From Gimesia fumaroli (GTDB lineage Bacteria; Planctomycetota; Planctomycetia; Planctomycetales; Planctomycetaceae), in contig NZ_CP037452.1 of the NCBI RefSeq assembly GCF_007754425.1, forward strand, positions 3,199,164 through 3,263,163: a stretch of DNA of 64,000 bases, in the 5' to 3' direction. The notes beneath the pieces are model-generated. The model had not been told where the DNA came from. It did not search any database and worked only from the letters and a program-made list of their open reading frames with translations. The stretch's first letter is position 1. The number at the start of each line of letters is the position of its first letter. Below are positions 9,781 through 19,615 of the stretch, piece by piece. The position numbers were made by a program, and so were the translations under genes.

Positions 9781-10746
9781 TTAGAATTCACCAATTACTT
9801 TGCCATCGTTAATACCAGCAAGCCAGGTATAGGTGTCGCCGTTGATGTTTTCGCTAATGAATCGAACTTTTCCATCACCCATCAGGAAGTGACATCCACC
9901 AACGTGCGGGCTGCTGAATGCGTGCTCGCTTCCCTGGTTGATGAGTTGAGAAGTTTGAGGGCCTGTGCCGTCGGCACTTGATGCTGTTCCGCTAATTGAA
10001 TTGATATCAGTAGTGTTGGTGTCACCATCAACATGGAAGCCAACCCAAATTGCACCAGTACGCGTGATACCAGGGCTACCAGGTGTATCCAGAGTGGCTC
10101 GCTCACCGACCATGATGATGTTGCTGGTACCGTCTGTCATGTCGCGGAAACGAACTTTTGTGTCACTGTTCCCAAAGCTACCCTTTACTGTTACGGCAGC
10201 TGGTGTAGCAGCGTTCCAGTAAACCGAATCTCTCACAGCAGGATAGTTTGATTTTCCCCATTGGTAATTATTGGTTGGGCTGGGGCGATCTGCATTCCGG
10301 CCACCCATGGGGTCGGAAGGGCAGTTGTAGAAGGGAATGACAGTCTGAGCCTGTGTCGTCGCAGCAACTGCGGGACTGACATTTGCAACAGTTAACCAGC
10401 CACCTGTACCTGGATTATGGAACATGGAAGAGCTCATCTGGTTGTACAAGTTTGCCTGGTCGATGAAAGGCAGAATCATCGCTGACCATGCCAGGAGGTT
10501 CGGATTCTGTGCGCTGGCACCAGTACCAACATAACCGGGAGGGAAGATGCTGAATGTTTCGTGGTAGTTATGGAGCGCGAGTCCGATTTGCTTCAAATTG
10601 TTTTTGCAGTTTGAACGACGGGCTGCTTCACGTGCCTGTTGGACGGCAGGGAGAAGTAAGGCAATCAGAATCGCAATGATTGCAATTACAACAAGTAGTT
10701 CGATCAGTGTGAATCCGCGCTGAGCGGTTCCTTTGCATCTCTTCAT
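9781..10746 (-). CDS. DUF1559 domain-containing protein with type IV pilin-like leader
   Basis: About 321 residues. A short basic leader (MKRCKGTAQRG) is followed by the prepilin cleavage/methylation motif GFTLIELLVVIAIIAILIA, the AVQQAREAARRS segment and NNLKQIGLALHNYH. The C-terminus has the family's HVGGCHFLMGDGKVRFIS motif. These DUF1559 (SBP_bac_10-like) proteins exist in large numbers in planctomycetes, are probably exported through a type II/IV pilin-like route, and have no established function. The upstream TTG (10761) and ATG (10749) sit too close to GGAG, so the ATG at 10746, five bases after it, is preferred. A paralogue lies at 33743-34750. Confidence 0.9.
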   Translation of the reverse strand: MKRCKGTAQRGFTLIELLVVIAIIAILIALLLPAVQQAREAARRSNCKNNLKQIGLALHNYHETFSIFPPGYVGTGASAQNPNLLAWSAMILPFIDQANLYNQMSSSMFHNPGTGGWLTVANVSPAVAATTQAQTVIPFYNCPSDPMGGRNADRPSPTNNYQWGKSNYPAVRDSVYWNAATPAAVTVKGSFGNSDTKVRFRDMTDGTSNIIMVGERATLDTPGSPGITRTGAIWVGFHVDGDTNTTDINSISGTASSADGTGPQTSQLINQGSEHAFSSPHVGGCHFLMGDGKVRFISENINGDTYTWLAGINDGKVIGEF

Positions 10747-11071
10747 CATTACTCCAGTCAAAACAGTGTGTTTGTAGAGGGCGCCTGCTTAAAGCGAAAT
10801 TCAACTCTGTAAGAAACAGAGTGAGCTTGAGCAGCAGGTGAAATTACATCTGTAATGAGGAGGAAACAAGAACGGTTTAAAGTTAGTTTAAAAAAAACTG
10901 GAAAATAATTTTTCCGGGGTGCTGTTGTGTTTAGTGTAACGTCTTTGAGGCCCTTTTTTATAGGGTTTATTTTATTAAATTTTGTCAAGAATATTCTTTT
11001 TTCGACGAACGTGACGTTCTGTGCATAAGAAGAAATACTCATGCTTGTGATGGCAATTGTTGAGTTGAAAA
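10747..11071. other. AT-rich leader region of the DUF1559 gene
   Basis: No credible coding sequence. On the minus strand this is the promoter and leader of the DUF1559 gene. It contains runs of A/T around 10880-10920 and two short perfect inverted repeats near the gene: ACTCTGT/ACAGAGT at 10804-10822 and ATTAC/GTAAT at 10843-10856. The squalene-hopene cyclase gene ends at its far side with no clear terminator. Confidence 0.5.
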
Positions 11072-13228
11072 TCAACGCCGTAAACGCTCAAAACGGGCTA
11101 ATGCCATCAAAGGAAAATAGGTGCGGTAGAGGTGGTATTTGAGATAGAACACCTTGGGGAAACCGGTTCCCGTAAAGGGGGCTTCATCCCAGTTTCCATC
11201 AGACCTTTGCGTATCCAGTAAAAAGTGAATTCCGCGCCGCACCGCCGCCGAGTCAATTTCGCCCGCCGCCATCAATCCCATTAAAGCCCAGGCTGTTTGC
11301 GAGGGAGTTTCGGCTCCCTGTCCGCGTAGGGACGGGTCGGCATAGCTGTCTGCTGTTTCTCCCCAGCCTCCCGATGGTTGTTGCGTTGATTTAAGCCAGC
11401 CAATTGCACGGACAATGCGCGGGTCGTCTGCGGGGACCCCGATTTGAGTCAGACCAACAATCGACTGCCACGTTCCGTACAGGTAATTCACGCCCCAGCG
11501 GCCATACCAGCAGTGGTCGTCTTCCTGTTCACTCCAGACATATTCGATAGCGCGTTGGCATGCGGGGTGGCTGATTGGCAGTTGCATATCTGCGAACGCT
11601 TCCAGTACACGCGCCGTGAGATCAGCGGTGCTCGGATCCACCATCGCGTTATGATCGGCAAAGGGAACCTGGGTGAATAATTCGCGGTTGTTATCACGGT
11701 CAAAGGCACCCCAGCCTCCATCTTTATTTTGCATGCCCAGCATCCAATGCATGCCGCGCTGAATGGCGCCAATCATCGGCTGCAACAGATCCAGATCAGC
11801 AAAGGCCTGTTCTCGCGATTCGCTTCGCCCGGCGATGATAGCTTCGGTGTCGAGATCTTCTTCATACGGGTTCCATTCCGGAGTCACCATGAAGTCGGTC
11901 AGCCACTGGTCGTTTTTTAGCGATTTTGGCATGCAGCGTCGCAGGGCCATAATCACCATCGCAGTATCATCGACGTCGGGATAAAACTCATTATTGAATT
12001 CAAAGTACCAGCCGCCCGGAGTTTGTGAACGACTGGAATTGACCCAGTCTCCCGGCTGTCGTGCTTCCTGGGAGAGGAGCCATTTGACGCTCTTTCGAAT
12101 TGCCGGATGTCGATTCGAAACGCCTGCTTCGCGTAACGCGATCGTGCTGATCGCAGTGTCCCAGACAGGAGATTTACAAGGTTGCAGGCGGATGCGATCA
12201 CCTTCTTTGATCTGCAGCTTTTTTAATTCACGCAAGGCCCGCTGGATATCAGGGCTGCTCTCGTCTTCTCCCAGACATTTGAGTGCAATCACAGTCCAGA
12301 CAATGGGCGGAAAGATGGCGCCCAGCCCGTCGCTGTGTTCAAAGCGGGCTTTCATCCATTCGTGGGCTTTGTTGACGGCTCGTTTTCGTAGTGGTTTGAT
12401 TCCCAGATTTTCCAGGCTTTTATAACCCAGGTCTACGAGTTGAAAGAAGCGATGCCAGTTGATCCAGGTTTTCTTTTTGAGTGTATCCAGAGCTTCTGAT
12501 TTGGGAATGGTTCTGGGATAGGAAGCCGGGTCGCCGGTAAACAGTTCTGTGATTTCCTGCTCTGGTGGTAGAGTGATTGAAGGACGATATGCCCAGAGGA
12601 TACTGAGGGGAACGAGAATTGTGCGTGACCAGGCAGACATCTCAAAGATATTGAACGGCATCCAACGGGGGATCAGCATCAATTCAGGAGGCACTGCCGG
12701 GCATTTTGAGTACGGAATGACTCCCAGTAATGCGAGATAAAAACGGGTGAAGCTGTTGACGGCTTCGACACCGCCGGCTGCCAGAATGGCGATTCGGGCG
12801 CGCTGCATGTAGTCGGCTTCGGGGGAATGTCCGGTGAGCTTGAGAGCAAAGTAGGCTTTGACCGAAGCGCTGATTTCGATGGGGCCTTCCGGGTACATGT
12901 TCCAACCCCCGTCAGGCATCTGGATATCCATCAAGTAATTCGCGGCCTGGATGGCTTCTTCTGAATCATGTTTTCCGAGAAATGCCAGTAGCAGGATGTA
13001 TTCCGATTCCAGAATGGAATCGCCTTCTAACTCGCCGACCCAATACCCGTCTTCATGTTGTTGAGACAGCAGGTAGTCGCGCGAACGAGCAATCCCTTTC
13101 AACAACTGTTCCGGATGATCGAAGGGGGCTGCTTCGGTACTGGGGAAAATTTTGAAGGTGGGGTTTGTTTCGTGCCCGGCTACCGGTTCGCCGGTAAGGT
13201 GGCTGGCTCTCAGTCTGCCTGAATTCAT
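11072..13228 (-). CDS. shc: Squalene-hopene cyclase
   Basis: A 718-residue protein that cyclises squalene to hopene/hopanol for hopanoid membrane lipids. The catalytic DxDD motif is DVDD at residues 418-421, followed by TAMVIMALRR. Several QW-type repeats are visible: EDGYWVGELEGD, PDGGWNMYPEG, KDGGWGAFDRDNN, SGGWGETADSYADPS, and SDGNWDEAPFTGTGFP near the end. Length matches the family, usually 630-720. GGGAGC precedes the ATG. It has no other hopanoid genes next to it. Hopanoid synthesis is well known in planctomycetes, which supports the taxonomic call. Confidence 0.96.
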   Translation of the reverse strand: MNSGRLRASHLTGEPVAGHETNPTFKIFPSTEAAPFDHPEQLLKGIARSRDYLLSQQHEDGYWVGELEGDSILESEYILLLAFLGKHDSEEAIQAANYLMDIQMPDGGWNMYPEGPIEISASVKAYFALKLTGHSPEADYMQRARIAILAAGGVEAVNSFTRFYLALLGVIPYSKCPAVPPELMLIPRWMPFNIFEMSAWSRTILVPLSILWAYRPSITLPPEQEITELFTGDPASYPRTIPKSEALDTLKKKTWINWHRFFQLVDLGYKSLENLGIKPLRKRAVNKAHEWMKARFEHSDGLGAIFPPIVWTVIALKCLGEDESSPDIQRALRELKKLQIKEGDRIRLQPCKSPVWDTAISTIALREAGVSNRHPAIRKSVKWLLSQEARQPGDWVNSSRSQTPGGWYFEFNNEFYPDVDDTAMVIMALRRCMPKSLKNDQWLTDFMVTPEWNPYEEDLDTEAIIAGRSESREQAFADLDLLQPMIGAIQRGMHWMLGMQNKDGGWGAFDRDNNRELFTQVPFADHNAMVDPSTADLTARVLEAFADMQLPISHPACQRAIEYVWSEQEDDHCWYGRWGVNYLYGTWQSIVGLTQIGVPADDPRIVRAIGWLKSTQQPSGGWGETADSYADPSLRGQGAETPSQTAWALMGLMAAGEIDSAAVRRGIHFLLDTQRSDGNWDEAPFTGTGFPKVFYLKYHLYRTYFPLMALARFERLRR

Positions 13229-13412
13229 TTCAGGTGCTCCCTGACTCAGTTAATTCGGATTCCATTCCCAGAGATAAAGACGAGGCATGTAATGCGCGCA
13301 CTCACCTTCAATGGTGGGATCATAGAAAGACGCGGATTTTCTTACAACCTCAATCTACGTAAGGGGTTTGAGAAATCCTGAATCTCACGGCAAAATCTGG
13401 AATGTTGCTGGA

Positions 13413-14471
13413 TTAACAGGACTCACTCTGGGCAGCCAATTCGGGGGCTGCGTCGGTTGCTTTCATCTCATGTCCGGAAATAATGACCTCAAATCCAAGA
13501 TCGGAAATCATTTCGTAGTCAGCTTCTGCGGCTTGTCCTTTAGTCGTCAGGTAATCGCTGACGAACATTGAATTGGCAGCGTATAAGCCCATAGCCTGCA
13601 TCGATCGCAGGTTCACTTCCCGCCCGCCGGCAATGCGGATTTCTGTAGTGGGATGTGCCATTCTGAATAGACAGAGTGCTTTCAGGCAATAGCGGGGATC
13701 GAGTTCGTCGACGGCTTCCAGTGAGGTACCATCAATCGAATTCAGGAAATTGACCGGAATGGATTTTGTTTCGAGCTCACGCAATTCGAATGTGGCATCG
13801 ACGATGTCTTCCGGGGTTTCACCCATTCCGACAATCAGGCCGCTACAGAGTTCCATGCCGGCATCCCGGGCGACTTTGAGTGTTTGCAGGCGATCTTCGT
13901 AGGTATGGGTGGTACAGATCTTTTCGTAATACTCACGGCTGGTGTTGAGATTATGGTTGATACGATTCACGCCAGCCTGTTGCAGGCGTTTGGCCTGATC
14001 TTCGTTTAACAGTCCCAGGCAGCAGCAAATTCGTAAGTCGTATGATGATTTGATCTTTTCGACGACGGAAGCGACGTGGTCAACTTCTTTGTCAGTTGGT
14101 CCACGTCCACTGGCGACGATGCAATAAGTGCCTGCTTTGGCCTCATCAGCGGCTTTGGCGCCGTCCAGCAGTTTCTCTTCATTCAGCATGCGATATTTGG
14201 GGATTTCTGCTTTCGATCCGCGGGCCTGTGAACAGTAGCCACAATCTTCGGGACAGAGACCACTTTTCGCATTTTTCAAGTAGTAGAGCTGAACCTGCTT
14301 CCCAAATGCTTTCTGACGGATCCGAAAAGTAGCCGCCAGTAAGTCGAGCAACTCATCATCAGAAGAATTCAGGATCTCCAACCCTTCTTTGTGGGTAATC
14401 TGATAACCAGACAGAACCTGATCCGCGAGAGTCTGCCAGCGTGAAGGAGACGAATTAACCTGAGTGTTCAT
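13413..14471 (-). CDS. bioB: Biotin synthase
   Basis: A 352-residue radical SAM enzyme that inserts sulfur into dethiobiotin. The radical SAM cluster motif CxxxCxxC is C73-C77-C80 in GLCPEDCGYCSQARGS, the BioB signature. Other family blocks are YCIVASGRGPT, GVNRINHNLNTS and CSGLIVGMGETPEDIVD. The ATG at 14471 is preferred to the adjacent in-frame TTG; GAAAG lies upstream. No other bio genes are nearby and no BirA-type operator was recognised in the leader. Confidence 0.97.
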   Translation of the reverse strand: MNTQVNSSPSRWQTLADQVLSGYQITHKEGLEILNSSDDELLDLLAATFRIRQKAFGKQVQLYYLKNAKSGLCPEDCGYCSQARGSKAEIPKYRMLNEEKLLDGAKAADEAKAGTYCIVASGRGPTDKEVDHVASVVEKIKSSYDLRICCCLGLLNEDQAKRLQQAGVNRINHNLNTSREYYEKICTTHTYEDRLQTLKVARDAGMELCSGLIVGMGETPEDIVDATFELRELETKSIPVNFLNSIDGTSLEAVDELDPRYCLKALCLFRMAHPTTEIRIAGGREVNLRSMQAMGLYAANSMFVSDYLTTKGQAAEADYEMISDLGFEVIISGHEMKATDAAPELAAQSESC

Positions 14472-14726
14472 CAAATAGATCTTTCAGAGCATTAGAAGCA
14501 ATTTGGTTTTAGTCCGGCCATCCGGGCTCGGTTTTGGAGTAACATCAGTCCTGCCAGTTGATCAGAGGCTGAAGAAACGGTGGAAACTCCAGTCTGATCA
14601 TGATTTGTGAGAATCCGGGCAGTTGATCTTGAGATATATCCTGCCCCTATGATAGGCAAAATGGGTGAGAGTACAAGTAAACTCATTGCCTGGGAAGCTA
14701 CAGTTTGGCGGAATCGTCGATTCGGC

Positions 14727-15311
14727 TCAGTATGCGGTGCGAATCCACTTTTGGCTGACATCGCCTTTGTTATCACGAAGCGTGAACATTTTGTCCTCAA
14801 TGGAGTTGATCTCGCGGACAAATTCACTTCCCCAGAGCTGTCTGATGTAATCCAGCTTGTTTTCCGGCTTTCCACCGACGGCACGCAGAGTCAGAGTGGC
14901 GGCGTTGAGGCTCCATTCGATATCGATGGTGACCTGTTTTCCCAGAACGGCTGTCCAAAGGCCTTGCGGTTCGATCAGCATCGTCGCTGTCCCATTTTCC
15001 TTGATGGTCAGGATTTGCTTGCTGGAACTTTTGGTTTGTTCCCATTTACCGACGAGTTTTGCCAGTATTTGCTCGGAAGAGAACCCTTCAAAAGAGCCCG
15101 TTGATTCCGGTTTTTGAGCCGCAGCATCCGTAATCTGGTTGAGAGTATTCTTGTGGGCCAATCGGGCTGGAATTTGTTGCAGAATCGGCTGCTGTCGCAG
15201 AGTTTTACTACGACTTTGCTGAGAAGGAATCTGCTCTGAATTCACTGTTTTTAACAGGAATGGGGCTGAGATACCTGTCAAAGCCAAGATAATGATTCCC
15301 GTTTTTTTCAT
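14727..15311 (-). CDS. Hypothetical exported protein
   Basis: A 194-residue protein of unknown function. It starts at an ATG with AGGA eight bases upstream and has a signal-peptide-like start (KKTGIIILALTGISAPFLL). A Gln/Arg-rich linker follows. The C-terminal half (residues about 95-190) has LVGKWEQ and LTIKENGTATM, an arrangement that recalls the beta-barrel 'how much is expressed/remaining' proteins with a WxGxW-like start (lipocalin-like), but this is only a resemblance. It lies between dnaE and bioB on the same strand. Confidence 0.72.
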   Translation of the reverse strand: MKKTGIIILALTGISAPFLLKTVNSEQIPSQQSRSKTLRQQPILQQIPARLAHKNTLNQITDAAAQKPESTGSFEGFSSEQILAKLVGKWEQTKSSSKQILTIKENGTATMLIEPQGLWTAVLGKQVTIDIEWSLNAATLTLRAVGGKPENKLDYIRQLWGSEFVREINSIEDKMFTLRDNKGDVSQKWIRTAY

Positions 15312-15445
15312 CACATGTGTCCTGAATAACCTGAACCCCCTGATAGTTATGCTAACTATATCTTATTTTCGGCTTGAGGGAACGGCAAGATTTCTTAAAA
15401 AATGACAGAACGCGGACTTTGTTTTACCCTCTTGCTGCAAAGGTT

Positions 15446-18400
15446 TTAGCGGCCCATACTTCCATTCGTATTTTTTTTCTTAATCGGAGTATGGAAGTGA
15501 ATATGACTCTCGCCGATGACAGCAGTCAGTTGGTTTTCAAGCTCATTACTGCAGGATACACGCATGCTTCCGGGAGGGTTCAGAACATAACGCAAATGGG
15601 TATTGGGCTTCTCCTGATCGACGGAGTCAACGACAAGCAGGACTTCTGTCTGTCCCGGATACTGAGTCAAAACATCGTGCACGTTGACCATATCCTGACG
15701 GGTGTGGACACCACGTTTGAAGTTGATAGCCAGGCGATCGGTGAACTGTTTGCGGGCGTCATTGAGGGTCAGCAACTGATCAACAATCACATTGGGTTCC
15801 CTGCCCCGTTTGTCGATTTTCCCTTTGATGATCACCATCGCTTCCATTTTGACTTTTTCACCCATTGATGCGAACTGTTCGGGCCACATGATGCAGCGAA
15901 CAAGGCCGTGGGGATCTTCAAGGTCAAAGTTAGCGTAACGGGTATTTCCGTTCTTGCTTGGCTTTTTAGTGGCTGCCATTTTGATAGAGGAAACCATGCC
16001 GGCCAGGATGACTTCGACCCGATCATCCATTTCCGCCAGTTCGTTTGTCTGGTGTTGCGCGTATTTGGTCAGTGATGTTCCCATTTCGGCCAGTGGGTGT
16101 GATGTGAGGTAAAAGCCGAAGACTTCTTTTTCCGCGCCCAGTTTCTGAGCACGTGGCCAATCTTCCGCTTCGGGTAAAATCGCTTCCTCGGCGCCGCCTG
16201 GTTCATCGTCTGCTGGTTCATCGCCAAACAGGCTTTTCTGCCCGCGGGCTCGATCACGATGGATGTTGAGAGCTGACTGTACCGCCCGCTCGACGGAGAG
16301 CATCAATTGCGCCTGGTTTCCTCCCAGACTGCTAAGTGCTCCTGCTTTGATCAGAATTTCGAGGGTGCTCTTATTCAACGTTTTCGGGTCGACCCGTTCG
16401 CAGAGATTATACAGATTCAGGAACAGTCCGTTTTCTTCCCGTTCTTTGACGACCGCTTCCAGAACCTGCTCGCCGACCCCTTTGATGGCACCCATACCGA
16501 AGCGGATTTTCTCGCCTTCGACGCTGAATTCGACGTCCGAGTGATTGATATCGGGCGGCAGTACTTCTATTTTCATCCGGCGACAGTCATCGACGTGTTC
16601 GTTAATGCGCTCGTGGCTTTCCATTCCGCAGGAAAGGAGTGCCGCCATGAATTCTTTGGGGTAATGTGCTTTTAGATAGGCAGTTGCATAAGCCACGCCG
16701 CCGTATGCAGTCGAATGCGATTTATTAAAGCCGTAGCCGGCGAATTTTTCGATCATCTCGAACAGGTCGGTTGCCAGTTTGACGTCGACGTCGTTTTCTT
16801 TTGCGCCCGCCAGATACTGGTCGCGGAAGTCGGCGATGATTTTCAGTTTTTTCTTACTGATGGCTTTAATACAACGATACGCGGCAGAAAGCTCGATGCC
16901 ACCCACACGGTTCAGAATCCGCATGACCTGTTCCTGGTAGACCATTACGCCGTAGGTCTCATCCAGAATTTCATCCACAATGGGATGCACTTTCGGGATC
17001 GGAATCCGGTTGTGCTTTACATCGACGTACTGCATTACCATTCCTCCTTCCAGAGGACCCGGGCGATACAAGGCGGATGTTGCGATGATGTCTTCGAATT
17101 TGTCCGGTCGCATCTTGGTCAGCAGGTCACGCATCCCGCCACTTTCCAACTGGAAGATCCCTTTGGTTTCTCCCCGTTGTAAGAGTTCGAACGTTTCCTT
17201 GTCATCCAGAGGCAATTTGTGAGGATCGATATCGATGCCGCAATGTTTTTTCACGTTCTGAACGGCTTTGTCCAGAATCGTGAGGTTGCGCAAACCGAGG
17301 AAGTCCATCTTGAGCAGGCCCACCGATTCCACAGTGGGACCATCCCATTGGGTGATGATGTCGGTTTTGCCGGTAATGGTTTGCAGCGGGACAACTTCTG
17401 AAAGAGGCAGGTCGGCGACCACAACCCCCGCCGCGTGAGTACCGGCACTGCGGCATAAGCCTTCCAGCTGCATTGCGAGGTCGAGAAGTTGTTTGACTTC
17501 CGAATCCTGATCATAGGCGGTTTGCAGATCGGGACTTTCTGTAAGTGCATCCTTGAGTTTGATTCCGAGAGATTCAGGAATCATTTTAGCGATTTCGTTC
17601 ACACGTGCCAGCGGGACCCCCAGCGCGCGCCCAACGTCGCGAATGGCGGCTTTTGCTTTCAGGGTACCAAACGTGCCGATTTGTGCGACGCTTTTTTCGC
17701 CGTATTTCTCTTTGGTATAATCGATCACCAACTGACGGCGGTCGCGGCAGAAATCGATATCGATGTCAGGTGGTTCCGAACGGCTGGGGTCCAGAAACCG
17801 TTCAAACAGCAGGTCGTATTTCAGTGGGCAGACTTGCGACATTCCCAACAGGAAGGCCACAATCGCCCCACAAGCCGAACCACGGGCCGTACAGGGAATT
17901 CCTTCGTTTTCTGCAAACTGGACGAAGTCCCAGACGATCAGGAAGTAGCTGGAATACCCCATTTGCTCGATCACGCCCAGTTCCAGGTGCAGTCGATCCC
18001 AGTGGGCCTGAGTCAGTTCGTCACCGTATTTTATCGGCAGGCGGTCTTCACAGAGTTTGCGCAGATATTGCGTATCAGTCATGCCATCAGGCGGCTGAAA
18101 GACCGGGTAGAATTTTTTGTCCGACATCTGAATGTCGACCCGTTCCGCCAGTTCCTGTGTACGTGCGACCGCGTGTTCCAGTCCTGGAAAGGCGTCGTAC
18201 ATTTCATCCTGTGTGCGGACGAAAAACTGATCGCCGGTCATTTTCATCCGTTTTTCATCGCTCACCACAGAGCGTGTACTGACGCAGAGCAGGACGTCCT
18301 GGGCGACGGCGTCTTTTTGGTCGACATAGTGGGCGTCGTTGGTGGCGACCAGGGGCAGTCCCATCTTATTGGCAAGGTCGACCGTGCCTTCCAGGCACTG

Positions 18401-18961
18401 CCGTTGAATCTCCAGACCAGCGTTCTGAACTTCCATGTAAACACGGTCACCAAACACTTTTTCATACCAGGCGCACAGCTTTTCCGCTTCCTCAAAGTTT
18501 TCGCCGAGAATATGGTGCGACAGTTCTCCTGCTGCACAGCCTGTGAGCAGGATCAGACCTTCACTGTGGGCTTCCAGGATTTCCTTGTCGATACGGGGTT
18601 TGTAATAGAACCCTTCGAGATACGATGTGGAAGAGAGTTTGATCAGATTTTCAAAGCCCTGACGGTTTTGTGCCAGCAAAGTCAGGTGAAAGCTGGCCTC
18701 TTTCATTCGTGAGGCCCCTTTTTCGAAGCGGCTGCGGGGGGCGATATACGCTTCCAGCCCCAGGATCGGATTGATGTCCTGGCTGCGGCATTGCTGGTAA
18801 AAGTCCATCGCGCCGTAAAGATTGCCGTGATCGGTAATCGCCAGCGAATTCATGCCGGCTTCTTTGACTTTGCTCACCATTTCAGGGATGCGGCTGGCAC
18901 CATCCAGCATACTGAAATGGGTGTGACAATGTAGATGAGCAAAAGGGCGTGGGTCGCTCAT
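15446..18961 (-). CDS. dnaE: DNA polymerase III alpha subunit
   Basis: An 1,171-residue replicative polymerase of the DnaE1 type. The N-terminal PHP domain opens with HLHCHTHFSMLDGASR, so its metal-binding His residues are retained. The polymerase active site includes PDIDIDFCRDRR, and GSACGAIVAF, GVMVYQEQVMRI and FNKSHSTAYG blocks follow. Tandem helix-hairpin-helix and OB-fold regions occupy the C-terminal third (VILAGMVSSIKMAATKK). Length is normal for DnaE1. There is no intein or frameshift. Expressed on its own, with 130 bp to the next gene downstream. Confidence 0.97.
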   Translation of the reverse strand: MSDPRPFAHLHCHTHFSMLDGASRIPEMVSKVKEAGMNSLAITDHGNLYGAMDFYQQCRSQDINPILGLEAYIAPRSRFEKGASRMKEASFHLTLLAQNRQGFENLIKLSSTSYLEGFYYKPRIDKEILEAHSEGLILLTGCAAGELSHHILGENFEEAEKLCAWYEKVFGDRVYMEVQNAGLEIQRQCLEGTVDLANKMGLPLVATNDAHYVDQKDAVAQDVLLCVSTRSVVSDEKRMKMTGDQFFVRTQDEMYDAFPGLEHAVARTQELAERVDIQMSDKKFYPVFQPPDGMTDTQYLRKLCEDRLPIKYGDELTQAHWDRLHLELGVIEQMGYSSYFLIVWDFVQFAENEGIPCTARGSACGAIVAFLLGMSQVCPLKYDLLFERFLDPSRSEPPDIDIDFCRDRRQLVIDYTKEKYGEKSVAQIGTFGTLKAKAAIRDVGRALGVPLARVNEIAKMIPESLGIKLKDALTESPDLQTAYDQDSEVKQLLDLAMQLEGLCRSAGTHAAGVVVADLPLSEVVPLQTITGKTDIITQWDGPTVESVGLLKMDFLGLRNLTILDKAVQNVKKHCGIDIDPHKLPLDDKETFELLQRGETKGIFQLESGGMRDLLTKMRPDKFEDIIATSALYRPGPLEGGMVMQYVDVKHNRIPIPKVHPIVDEILDETYGVMVYQEQVMRILNRVGGIELSAAYRCIKAISKKKLKIIADFRDQYLAGAKENDVDVKLATDLFEMIEKFAGYGFNKSHSTAYGGVAYATAYLKAHYPKEFMAALLSCGMESHERINEHVDDCRRMKIEVLPPDINHSDVEFSVEGEKIRFGMGAIKGVGEQVLEAVVKEREENGLFLNLYNLCERVDPKTLNKSTLEILIKAGALSSLGGNQAQLMLSVERAVQSALNIHRDRARGQKSLFGDEPADDEPGGAEEAILPEAEDWPRAQKLGAEKEVFGFYLTSHPLAEMGTSLTKYAQHQTNELAEMDDRVEVILAGMVSSIKMAATKKPSKNGNTRYANFDLEDPHGLVRCIMWPEQFASMGEKVKMEAMVIIKGKIDKRGREPNVIVDQLLTLNDARKQFTDRLAINFKRGVHTRQDMVNVHDVLTQYPGQTEVLLVVDSVDQEKPNTHLRYVLNPPGSMRVSCSNELENQLTAVIGESHIHFHTPIKKKNTNGSMGR

Positions 18962-19221
18962 AATATTCCGTGCTCCCGTCTATTTGGACGCCATCCAGGC
19001 TATAATCAGCTAAAGCTGTGAGAGAATTTGAGTGCAGAAAACAGAAGGAAGTTCCTTCACGGTCTTCTACTCTTGAGTGTATTTGGATTCTTCCGTTTGT
19101 CAATCAACCTTGCGGCATTGAGATTTTGGTTTTTGATATGTGTGAGAGTTGATGAAACCGGAATGGCATCGGTTGCCGAGAAAATATCCATCTGCCTGAT
19201 TGAGGTGAAACGCAGGTTTGA

Positions 19222-19512
19222 TCAGCCGATCCAGAGGCTGATATACCAGTTCACGCCGTCGGAGAGCGGCGGGCAAAGGTCGCAGGCCAGTAGCAGCGGC
19301 ATGTAGAACGACGCGAAGAAAGGTGAGCTCATCGAGTTAAATGAAGCGTACCATTGCCAGAAAAACGGTCCGATGGAAAGGACATACAGGGAAAAGATGA
19401 TCGTTACCTGAATCAGCGATTTGATAATGTACCGCCGCCATGACCATTTCGGCGGCTCCGTTGGCTGACTTTGTTCGGGCAGTACAGTTGCTTGCGTTGA
19501 TTCACTTTCCAT
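19222..19512 (-). CDS. Small hypothetical membrane protein
   Basis: About 96 residues, starting at MESESTQATV; the longer start at 19539 would add nine residues. A Pro/Gln-rich N-terminus and WSWRR are followed by a membrane helix (IIKSLIQVTIIFSLYVLSIGPFFW) and a second hydrophobic stretch (SSPFFASFYMPLLLACDL). This may be two-pass. It is unrecognised. It lies between the SDR gene and dnaE on the same strand. Coding status rests on the hydrophobic pattern and position only. Confidence 0.55.
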   Translation of the reverse strand: MESESTQATVLPEQSQPTEPPKWSWRRYIIKSLIQVTIIFSLYVLSIGPFFWQWYASFNSMSSPFFASFYMPLLLACDLCPPLSDGVNWYISLWIG

Positions 19513-19615
19513 GATGACTATTCTACCCATCAGGTCCAAGCAGGGTCAAATGCGAGCGTTCTGATGGGAGTGGATTACGGCATCTTTTCATGCAAAATTC
19601 ATCATCCCCGGTAAC

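Noticed and set aside
10758-11075. Minus-strand ORF of 105 codons between the cyclase and DUF1559 genes
   Set aside because: Composition is AT-rich and unlike neighbours, no domain, and it spans the expected leader of the DUF1559 gene.
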